Positions 55,174-64,000 of a stretch of 64,000 bases of DNA are shown here, piece after piece. The translations under genes were made by a program, and so were the position numbers. Source of the DNA: Harmonia axyridis (Eukaryota > Arthropoda > Insecta > Coleoptera > Coccinellidae); NCBI RefSeq assembly GCF_914767665.1, contig NC_059504.1, positions 10,294,501 through 10,358,500 of the forward strand, given 5' to 3'. The notes under the pieces were generated by a model. It did no database searches. It was given only the letters and a program-made list of their open reading frames with translations, and was not told the DNA's origin. The stretch's first letter is position 1. The number at the start of each line of letters is the position of its first letter.

Positions 55174-56184
55174 TAGATACAGCCCTTTGCGTAAGTCTCC
55201 AGAGACTTATGTAAAGGGTGTTTTTTTTAGAGCTATATAACTTTGAATTGCAATAAAACAACGATGGATTATTCGATTGACATGAATTTTATTTGTCCGC
55301 AAGATATTCTTGTGGCATTACATTTGAAATATGATTTCTGGCATATGACTGCCGCGGCTGGCTCGGATGTAGTCCAATCTGGACGTCCAATTTTCGATGA
55401 CTTTTTCCAACATTTGTGACCGTATATCCACAATAACACGGCGAATGTTGTCTTCCAAATGGTCAAGGGTTTGTGGCTTATCCGCATAGACCAATGACTT
55501 TACATAGCCCCACAGAAAGTAGTCTAGCGGTGTTAAATCACAAGATCTTGGAGGCCAATCCACAGGTCCAAAACGTGAAATTATAGGCGGTCACCAAACG
55601 TGTCTTTCAATAAATCGATTGTGGCACGAGCTGTGTGACATGTTGCGCCGTCTTGTTGGAACCACAGTTCCTGGACATCATGGTTGTTCAATTCAGGAAT
55701 GAAAAAGTTTGTAATCATGGCTCTATACCGATCACCATTGACTGTAACGTTCTGGCCATCATCGTTTTTGAAGAAGTACGGACCAATGATTCCACCAGCC
55801 CATAAAGCGCACCAAACAGTCAGTTTTTCTGGATGTAACGGTGTTTCGACATACACTTGAGGATTAGCTTCAATCCAAATGCGGCAGTTTTGTTTGTTGA
55901 CTTAGCCATTCAACCAGAAGTGCGCTTCATCGCTAATGGACATAGTGCGCGATATGTATTCCGTACAGAACCATTATTTTCGAAATAAAATTGCACTATT
56001 TGCAAGCGTTGTTCAGGCGTGAGTCTATTCATGATGAATTGCCAAACCAAACTGAGAATAAATCACTTGACAGCTGTTAAATCGGTCGCCATCTTGAACA
56101 GTAATGCCAACTTAAAGTTCTATAGCTCTAAAAAAAACACCCTTTAGATACAGCCCTTTGCGCAAGTCTCCAAAGACTTATGTA
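55174..56184. repeat. 40-bp direct repeats flanking rosa-type copy C
   Basis: TAGATACAGCCCTTTGCG(T/C)A followed by AGTCTCC(A/G... one change)AGACTTATGTA occurs at 55174-55213 and 56145-56184, differing at about two positions. The element sits exactly at the junction, so the empty site would have been two tandem copies of a 38-bp unit with the TA target at their boundary. Confidence 0.75.
55214..56144 (-). pseudogene. Rosa-type element, copy C
   Basis: Both terminal repeats are present: AAGGGTGTTTTTTTTAGAGC at 55214 and its inverse ending ACACCCTT at 56144. The start codon at 56032 gives RLTPEQRLQIVQFYFENNGS and YRALCP (no stop at codon 16, unlike copy A). About 12 bp more are lost at the common internal join, shifting the frame. 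The body reads VETPLHPEKLTVWCALWAGG, PYFFKNDDGQNVTVNGDRY, WFQQDGATCHTARATIDLLK (second D), then a 2-bp insertion near 55583, then DWPPRSCDLTPLDYFLWGYV (third D). A stop (TAA in the GYVN region) follows the first catalytic block. Confidence 0.85.
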
Positions 56185-57470
56185 TATTAAATCAGATCCT
56201 AAACGAGGCGTCCTAGAGCAAGATATCTCATATTCAGAATTAAACACATGTTCAGTTCCTATGAGTTTTCGTCATGAGTGAAGCGTGTTCGTTTGTGGAA
56301 ACCTTTACGGCCACCAACACGGCGAGGTTTGCATCCTCGACTGGCAGGATCTGATCGAACTGTACATCAGAATTAATATGTGGATCACATTTTGGTGCCG
56401 AAAATAGAATCGGTGTGATGTAATGTGAAATATTAATCGTCATCGATTCTAAAATGGAAATCGCAACAACTCTTGACAACATGTTGATGATGATGAATGA
56501 ACATATGTAGGTAGCCATGACTTCGCGAATGGTGCTAATTGTTAGGGTGAATTATTTATCGTAACGATTGCACTGCTGAAATTCAATACAATTATGTAGT
56601 CGTATAAAAAATTATTCGGATGAAAATGTGAGAGACCTGAGCGAGATTGCTGACGTAATAGGAGAATAAGAGTAAGAAGAGGAAAGTAATGCAGAGGCGC
56701 CATATCTCTTACATGCTAGCTGCAAATCTATCTTCTCAGATTCAGGGTAAATGAAGGTTTCAATGAAATCAATAAAAATATCATAACAAAAATTCCAGTT
56801 ACATACCCACACAATATCTGTTACTATGTAATCATCAGTCCACATACCTGTAAATAAAAATTCATTTGTTAGTTTAATATATAAAACAAATTTTCAAATT
56901 GATAGTTCCTTGCGGATCTCTGAGATTCCTCAGTTAAAGTAATTCAATTAAAGAATGAGTAACACCAAATGGTTCAAACCCACGGTTGCCATATTTGTTG
57001 TGCTAATTAAGTTTTTATTTCAGCCAATTCCCTTGATTTCACGGAAATAGAAAATAAATCTCGGAACAAAGGTTTCTTTCATCGCATTACTTCCTGTGCC
57101 TAATTGATATTTCGGATCTGGACCAATCAGTAGGTGACATACTACCAGATTATTTTCAATATTTGGAACGATGCCACATTTTGTTTTAGTTCGACACGAA
57201 ACTGTTACAAATGGTTTAACCACCTGGTTACTTGGCACCCTTTCATTACATGCAAAATTGAAAGCTAAGAGGTTAAACGGGCGGTCAACAAGCTCAAAAC
57301 TTGTTTATTCGTTAAATGTTTGATAAGAATCCACCTGTTGCTGAGACTTTGCGAAACTAAAATGGCATATCCAGTCAGAATGCAATCTGAAAACATTTTC
57401 CTTGGAAAATCTTAATGCAAGAGGTAAAATACGAGGAAAGAATCGAGGGGTAATTCATTTTTGCGCTTAT
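56185..57470. other. No assigned gene; two minus-strand frames
   Basis: The frames 56518-56252 (MATYICSFIIINMLSRVVAI... VEDANLAVLVAVKVST) and 56845-56612 are unrecognised. The first begins with a hydrophobic stretch that could act as a signal peptide and has a fairly protein-like composition, so a host exon is possible. Nothing else was seen. Confidence 0.3.
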
Positions 57471-57479
57471 TGCGCTTAT

Positions 57480-58530
57480 TCAATTTCGAATGCTGATAAA
57501 ATATTGATTTTTGAAAGGAATAACCACAATTCAAGCAAAATCTTGGCTTGGTGAAGAGTTTCCAGGGTCTGCGCCAGAAAAATCAACCATCATTGATTGG
57601 TTTGCTAAGTTTTAACGTGGTGAAATGAGCACCGAAGACGGCGAACGCAGTGGACGCCGAAAAGAGGCTGTCACCGACGAAAAAATCAAAAAAGTTTACA
57701 AAATAATTTTGAATGACCGTAAAGTGAAGTTGATATCATCTGAGCGTGTACATCATATCATTCACGAATATTTGTACATGAGAAAGCTGTGTGCAAAATG
57801 GGTGCCGCGCGAGCTCACAATCGATCAAATGCAACAACGTGCTAATGATTCTGAGCAGTGTTTGAAGCTATTTAAGTGCAATAAACCTGAAGTTTTGCGT
57901 CGATATGTGACAATGGATGAAACATGGCTCCATCATTTCACTCCGGAGTCCAATCGACAGTCAGCTGAGTGGACTGCACACGATGAATCGATCCAAAGCG
58001 AGAAAAAACACAAAGAGTCAGCTGGCAAAGTTATGGCATCAGTATTCTGGGATGCGCAAGGTAGGTATAATATTAATTGATTACCTCCAAAGGGGCCAGA
58101 CCATCAACAGCGATTATTATATAGCGTTATTGGATCGTTTAAAGGATGAAATCGTTAAAAAACGGCCCCATTTGAAGAAAAAAAAAGGTGCTGTTTCATG
58201 AAGACAATGCGCCGTGTCACAAACCAATGACAAAATTGCATGAATTGGGCTTCGAATTGCTTATGCATCCACCGTATTCGCCAGATCTGACCCCTAGCGA
58301 CTTTTTCCTGTTCTCAGACTTCAAAAGAATGCTCGCTGGAAAGAAATTTAGCGCCAATGAGAAAGTAATCGCCGAAACTGAGGCCTAATTTGAAGCGAAA
58401 GATAAATCGTACTACAAAAATGGTATCGAAAAGTAGGAAGATCACTATAATCTCTGTAACGCCCTCGAAGGCAACCATGTTGAATAATAAAATCGAATTT
58501 TGCCAAAAAAATATATACAAACTGAATTTC
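57480..58530 (+). pseudogene. Irritans-type (Himar1-like) mariner
   Basis: Near 57535 the frame reads WLGEEFPGSAPEKSTIIDWF, AKF, a stop (57613), then RGEMSTEDGERSGR (linker), VTDEKIKKVYKIILNDRKVK, RVHHIIHEYLYMRKLCAKWV (second helix-turn-helix end and WVP motif), RRYVTMDETWLHHFTPESN (first D) and SAGKVMASVFWDAQG. A frameshift near 58060 leads to IDYLQRGQTINSDYYIALLD and LKDEIVKKRPHLKKKK. A second frameshift gives LFHEDNAPCHK (second D), HPPYSPDLTPSDFFLFSDFK (third D, 34 residues on) and MLAGKKFSANEKVIAETEA, then a stop and a decayed tail to about 58490. All three catalytic aspartates survive, but two stops and two frameshifts inactivate it. The terminal repeats were not confidently found. Confidence 0.85.
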
Positions 58531-61420
58531 AACCTAAAGTCAGATCTGTTGTTACGGAAATACTGATTATTAAATTTTCCATATTCTTCTTAAATGTTGT
58601 CTGTTTTTTATGCTATCAATTTTCACAAGAAGAAAGGAATTGATATTTTAAATCTAACCCAAATTTTCATTTCAGTCGAACACGGAATTCTCCTAAAATG
58701 CATATTTTTATCGCAAATATTGAAACCGAAACCCAAAATTGGTCGAAATACTTTTTCTTCTGGTAGATTTGGGAATAAACCCTCCAGAAACTTGAATAAG
58801 TTGAAAATTCAATTAAATTCTGTTGACAATTTACTCTGCATCTCTGAAATCGGTATACACACCCAGTCCATTGTTCTATCAGTTCAATATGCAATTATGT
58901 GTACATTTGCTCATTTACTCACTGGCTTCAGGCTCATGTTAACAACGCCCTCACAATGACAATTATAAGCAAATCAACTCGAAGAATTTCTTCAATCTTT
59001 TGAGGAAGTGAAATTTTATGCAACATTGATGATGTGGAAATGTAATCTTCTTTCAGCAAATTTCTAAAATTTTCGAATCATTCGTTGAATTTTAATAAAT
59101 GTGAAAAGTAAAATGACATAAATCCAACAAGGAAAATTTACATTAGTAGACCTTGTGAACTCTGTCCACAATAATAATCAATTAATAATTTATGTTGCAC
59201 TTTAGAATTTCAATACACAGCGTTATTCATTCACTAATTGAACATAATTTTCTTAAGAGTTAATGTAGTTGTCAACAAAATTGTCTATTATTTTCGCAAT
59301 TATTTAATCCATTTTTGATATCAGATAATGATCTCATCGTGGAAAATTGATACCATCTTGTTGAACTCGTCATTTTCAGTTTATGAATACAAGTTATCCA
59401 TAAATTATTGTAAAATCATAGTGACCTTCACTATTCGCAGGTTCAAAAACAGAGAATACACAAAAGTATAATAACAACTGATACAAAATTAATTATTGTC
59501 AATTTCATAATTTCATAATATAGAAAAGTAGACAGTTTTAGTGAAAAACTAAATCAATGGTAACTAACATGTTACAATCATTTATAAAGACCCTGTAACA
59601 CACTTCATCCTGAATTCCGAAAAGTCTAAAGAACAAAGATATATGTCAAACTATAAAGCATTAAAAAAACAACAGAGATGTTTCGTCGGGTTACAAACGT
59701 TTCAAACTGAACATCAATCAAATCTAATTGTCTATGTCACAGTCTGGAACGTTTCCATATCAGATCAATTACTGTGAATCAGGTCCAGTTGGCATATTCC
59801 CCTATTGAAAACTTCATTGGATTGTTGTTTTATCTCTTGATTTATTAGAGAAACAAGAAACAACTACCGAAGTTGCTATAGTAACACTAATCTCAACAGC
59901 AACAATTTTGAATACATCGTGAATAAAAGCTCAGATGGAACAGATTTGTAGGTACTTACATCAGAAAGTGGTAAAACCTATAAAGCTGAATCTGGAGATA
60001 TGGACGAGCAGTGAGGAAAAGTATGAGATGTTATTCAGAAGAATGCAATGATTGCTAATAAGTTAAGATTAAGATCTCAAAATGATTGACGTTAATTATG
60101 TTGATGTTTCTTTATTTGTACATAATTTACAAGTAATTGAATAGTAAATTACTCGATATTCCGAATCGGAAATTATTCTTTTCCAAGGCATTATCGATTA
60201 TTATACATACATTCAGTTCTTACATGATATTTGATTATTGAATTCTGATATACTTGATTTATTCTTTAATGGACTTCAATGATATTCTACTAATGAATTC
60301 CATGGTAATAAGAATCTATTATAGCAAAAACATATATCAAACTCCGACAATAAAGATAACAAAACAATAAAACTGAACAAATAGAGAAATAAGGAAGATA
60401 CAAGTTTGAAGACTTCAGTTTTGGATTTATGAATATGTCAGGGTCTTAAGAAACATTTACAGAACGTTCAGAAGTAATAAATGTTAATCGAATTCTTATG
60501 CTCGCTTTTATATGTTGATTTCAAATACATATAATATTCATTAACATCAATTAATGGTGATTTGAAGTCTTTTAACCCCTTCTGAATAGAAATAATCTGA
60601 TAATTTATTGCACCGAAAGAAGAAGCACTAGCAATAAATGGTACCATGAGGAACTCCTAAAAGTTCTAAACAAATTTATGTACATAATTGCAAAATAACA
60701 GACCATACTCAATTATTTGAAAATATAATTAAACTTTTCCTAGTTATTGAATAAGTAAGGTATAATATATATTTTTCTGTAAATTTTTCTCAAATTCTGC
60801 AGTCATAATTTGATAAGAAAAACTATTGGAACACAAATTTTCAGATTGATGATGTTTAGGGTTATTTTCAGGTGTTCTCAAATATTGACTGGAATATTAC
60901 TGTTCTTGAAGTGACTGTAGAATATATCTCCGCATCTTTCACTATTTTTGAGTAATTTTCTTTAAGCCTTCTTAATATCTTAATATCATCTACTAGTAAT
61001 TCGACTATTGTACACTAATTAGTTCTCTGTGCAGTAGACGAAAAATGAATTAAATTCAGTGAAACTTAATGAATGCATTATGCTAATAATTCGCGATAAA
61101 GATATCATAAGACATTCACGGTGTTGACAGTTTTCTTTTTAATATACTTTTCAAGAAACTAATTAAGAAATGAATAAATGAATTTAATTGAAAATCAATA
61201 TGTTTCCCCAAGGCGTTATCAATTATTTATACATTCAACACAATGGCTCCACAGTCAGCTTATTATTTAATTTAATACGATGCATCAATGAACCTAACCC
61301 ACAATATAGGTAGGTTCATCCTATAAATTTATCACCATTCACTCTAAATTCGTGATTGAAGATAATTGATTCCTAATTACATCTCATATATTTGTTTCTT
61401 CCTTGAGGACAACCAATAGA
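58531..61420. other. No gene seen; 2.9 kb
   Basis: Very AT-rich. The frames 58594-58959 and 58667-58894 lie on opposite strands over the same DNA and have no motif. From 59000 on no frame reaches 60 codons. No transposon ends were recognised. Confidence 0.5.
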
Positions 61421-61553
61421 TATACTAACTGACAAACAAACTGCAACATCCTGAAGGAGCTGTTGAAATTTTAAAATTTTTTGGTAAAACATAGATAGTA
61501 GGTATAACAAGGATTAAATGATTATAATTTGGAGAAATTTCTTTGTCAGTATA
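61421..61553. mobile_element. Short Tc1 deletion derivative
   Basis: TATACTAACTGACAAACAAA at the left and TTTCTTTGTCAGTATA at the right are inverted ends identical in style to the Tc1 ends at 48303 and 24389. The interior (CTGAAGGAGCTG, GGTAAAACATAGATAG, ATTAAATGATTATAATTTGG) is the Tc1 3' leader without coding sequence. At about 130 bp it is a MITE-sized derivative. Confidence 0.75.
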
Positions 61554-61969
61554 ATTTCGAAAGCTGTAATTGAAACTTCACTTCTGAATTGATTTTGATT
61601 TATTTTCTCAATTCGCGTTTGTAAATGTGTAAAATGTCGAGCGTCCAAATGTTCATGACCCCTTTGAATTCTATAATTTGAAGTATCTAATCATAGATCG
61701 ATTAGAGTCACAATCAACCAAAATATGAAATTAAATTCTGGAAAATTATTATTTCAATTGTAAGTGATGATTTGCATATCTATTTCACAGAAGAGTAAGA
61801 AATAAGATTTTTGGAGCCATCTACGGCTCAAATAGTTAATTGATACCAAATTTCATAAAAATTGAATAAGAACTGTAGCAGTAAAAACTGTTGCAAATAC
61901 TTTCGGACACAAAGCTCGACAGATACACATGAATCCAGAGTTGTTTAGGATGTTCTCAAATATCATATA
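61554..61969. other. No gene seen
   Basis: AT-rich spacer. Confidence 0.5.
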
Positions 61970-62641
61970 CAGGGTGGCCATTTGAAAACGAAACAGACGA
62001 GATTACAGACGAAATAAAGTTTTTCGATAGAAATGCTCGGACAGGTCGATTTCTGTTTCGATGGGGACAACTTAAGATGTAGGTTACGGACGCATAGCGC
62101 TTCAACCCTTGCTGCTACAACCCCCAAGCCCAATTTTTGAATGGGGAAGATGGGGTGAGTGATACCTCAATTTAAAGGTATTTTTATACTGATTTCAGCA
62201 CAGTAATTGTTTTTTCATTTTATGCATTAGTTCTCGAAATATTCATGCGTTAGTTAGTTAGGAAGGAAGCCACAGTCATGGTTGTTTTGAATCTCAAAAC
62301 GATTTTTCACAAAAAAACACTACAAGTGCCATGAAAACACCACTTCATTTTCAAATACTTAGTTGAGAATATTTCGAGAACTAATGCATAAAATGAAAAA
62401 ACAATTACTGTGCTGAAATCAGTATAAAAATACCTTTCAAATGAGGTATCACTCACCCCATCTTCCCTATTCAAAATTTGGGGGTGAGGGTTGTAGTAGC
62501 AAGGGTTGAAGCGCTATGCGTCCGTAACCTACATCTTAAGTTGTCCCCCTCGAAACAGAAATCGACCTGTCCGAGCATTTCTATCGAAAAACTTTATTTC
62601 GTCTGTAATCTCGTCTGTTTCGTTTTCAAATGGCCACCCTG
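61970..62641. mobile_element. 672-bp fold-back element with TATA flanks
   Basis: CAGGGTGGCCATTTGAAAAC at 61970 and its inverse ending GGCCACCCTG at 62641 open two arms of about 275 bp (61970-62244 and 62367-62641) that pair almost base for base with a few small gaps. The loop of about 120 bp has no coding frame. TATA lies directly outside both ends (61966-61969 and 62642-62645), so the target duplication is TATA or TA. A 99-codon frame at 62478 is read through one arm and is not a gene. The superfamily is not identified. Confidence 0.85.
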
Positions 62642-62645
62642 TATA

Positions 62646-63404
62646 ATATTTTGTCAGCGGAAACTTCGAAATCACAGACCAATATTTTTTCCTTCCAGAA
62701 GTGATCACAAAGTTTCGGTATATTCAGTCAATAAAAAAAAAATTCAAAATGAGTTGAAAATCGAAGAATTCTTTTGAGGCCAAGCTTGTTTCTTCCTTTC
62801 AACACTTCATTTGACTTATACCACTCAGTAAAATACATTCATTATAATCCCGGAAGAATTCGTACGTGCAAAATGATTCGATTGGTATAAAAGTATCTAA
62901 TTATAGAAAATACGCCTAGACCTAAATATACGAATCATTAATTTAAAAATCTTTACTCAACACGAGCGCTAATGTATAAACGAAATAAATTTGAAACACT
63001 TGTTGGAAATCACTCATTCCAAACAAATACATTAACCTAAACAAACTTTTGTGAATATCTGAACTGAAAAAAAAAATTATCGTCATGTTGGTTTACTATT
63101 TCCTATTATTAAACCGCGAATTGAAAAAAAGCTGTAAATTTTATATAACAGTTTTGGAATGACTCATGGGGTAATAAACAGCGTGGCGCTTACAAAACAG
63201 TCCACATGTAATACTTCCAATGAATTTTCTCTTGATGAAGTTTGTGTTTTTATGTTTCATAGTTCAAATTTCCAACTTGAAAATAATTTTCTTATAAACA
63301 ATAATCTTGTTCTAATAATCTAGAACAGGGAGAATTGTATCATTCTATTTCTTATGAAATGCTGGTCATACGAGAAAAACCTTGAAAAAATAATCGAACT
63401 GCAA
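62646..63404. other. No gene seen
   Basis: AT-rich spacer; nothing recognised. Confidence 0.45.
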
Positions 63405-63480
63405 CACCCTGTATCTCTAAAAGGAAGCATTTACGAGCTCATGAACTTTTTTCCTAAAATTATCCTAGGAAGCTCTCATT
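63405..63480. repeat. Half-arm of the 10.5-kb fold-back element
   Basis: ACACCCTGTATCTCTAAAAG, GAACTTTTTTCCTAAAATTA and CTCTCATTTTCG match the right arm at 10980-11070. It is directly followed by rosa-type copy D, which probably inserted into it. Confidence 0.55.
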
Positions 63481-63490
63481 TTCGCTTATA

Positions 63491-64000
63491 ACGGTTGTTT
63501 TTTTTCGAGATATATAACTTTAAGTTGGCATTACTGTTCAAGATGGCGACCGATTTAACAGCTGTCAAGTGATTTATTCTCACTTTGCTTTGGCAATTCA
63601 TCATGAATAGACTCATGCCTGAACAACGCTTGCAAATAGTGCAATTTTCTTTCGAAAATAATGGTTCTGTGCGGAATACGTATCGCGCACTACGTCCATT
63701 TTATTTTGTTTAGCGATGAAGCGCACTTCTGGTTGAATGACTACGTCAACAAACAAAACTGCCGCATTTGGAGTGAAGCTAATCCTCAAGTGTATGTCGA
63801 AACACCGTTACATCCAGAAAAACTGACTGTTTGGTGCGCTGTATGGGCTGGTGGAATCATTGGTCCGTACTTCTTCAAAAACGATGATGGCCAGAACGTT
63901 ACAGTCAATGGTGATCGGTATAGAGCCATGATTACTAACTTTTTCATTCCTGAATTGAATAACCATGATGTCCAGGAGCTGTGGTTCCAACAAGACGGCG
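63491..64000 (+). pseudogene. Rosa-type element, copy D, cut by window end
   Basis: It starts at TA/ACGGTTGTTTTTTTTCGAG. The start codon at 63603 gives MNRLMPEQRLQIVQFSFENN, GSVRNTYRALRPFYF. At the common internal join one extra base (TTTTGTTT where copy A has TTTTTTTT) shifts the frame. The catalytic frame then reads SDEAHFWLNDYVNKQNCRIW (first D), VETPLHPEKLTVWCAVWAGG, PYFFKNDDGQNVTVNGDRY and LWFQQDG (second D) at the window edge. It is in the plus orientation, opposite to copies A-C. The remainder lies outside the window. Confidence 0.85.

Noticed and set aside
62478..62777. 99-codon frame near 62.5 kb
   Set aside because: It runs through one arm of the fold-back element and out of its end.

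Overview
The window reads as AT-rich, gene-poor nuclear DNA from an arthropod, most likely an insect. A beetle would fit the mix of transposons, but nothing here proves it. No host gene with a recognisable product was found. There is no operon structure, tRNA, rRNA or CRISPR array. Most long stop-free frames are chance or shadows of transposon remnants.

What is clearly present is a graveyard of transposons. Tc1/mariner-superfamily copies dominate: (a) mauritiana-type (Mos1-like) mariners at 0.9-1.2, 5.4-6.1, 32.6-33.2, 34.0-35.3 and 35.3-35.6 kb; (b) irritans-type (Himar1-like) mariners at 3.2-3.95 and 57.5-58.5 kb; (c) a further mariner group at 0-0.27 and 14.2-14.7 kb; (d) a family whose catalytic spacing counts as about DD41D (rosa-type) at 7.5-8.4, 40.8-41.5, 55.2-56.1 and 63.5 kb to the window end, with older relatives at 9.4, 15.9-16.85, 18.0-18.26 and 31.0 kb; (e) Tc1 (DD34E-type) copies at 24.4-25.3, 26.6-28.6 and 48.3-49.2 kb plus a 130-bp deletion derivative at 61.4 kb.

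Other families are three shortened hAT elements with CAAGT-rich ends (29.2, 46.6 and 53.1 kb), three roughly 0.6-kb P-like elements carrying the start of a THAP-like domain (39.6, 49.8 and 51.4 kb), fragments of at least three non-LTR retrotransposons (12.6/22.5, 20.2/31.2 and 36.6 kb), a probable Penelope-like insertion with a hammerhead-like core (27.9-28.6 kb), and several fold-back elements, the clearest being a 672-bp inverted repeat at 62 kb flanked by TATA.

The elements are often nested. A mariner sits inside a terminal-inverted-repeat shell at 5.1-6.1 kb, two elements split one Tc1 copy at 26.6-28.6 kb, and a rosa-type copy abuts a fold-back fragment at 63.4 kb. Several families spread as defective copies: two mariners share the same stops and the same catalytic change, and three rosa-type copies share one internal deletion. 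The main novelty candidates are these non-autonomous families and the long direct repeats around two transposon blocks, not a new coding system. All boundaries were read by eye and are approximate to a few bases or more.
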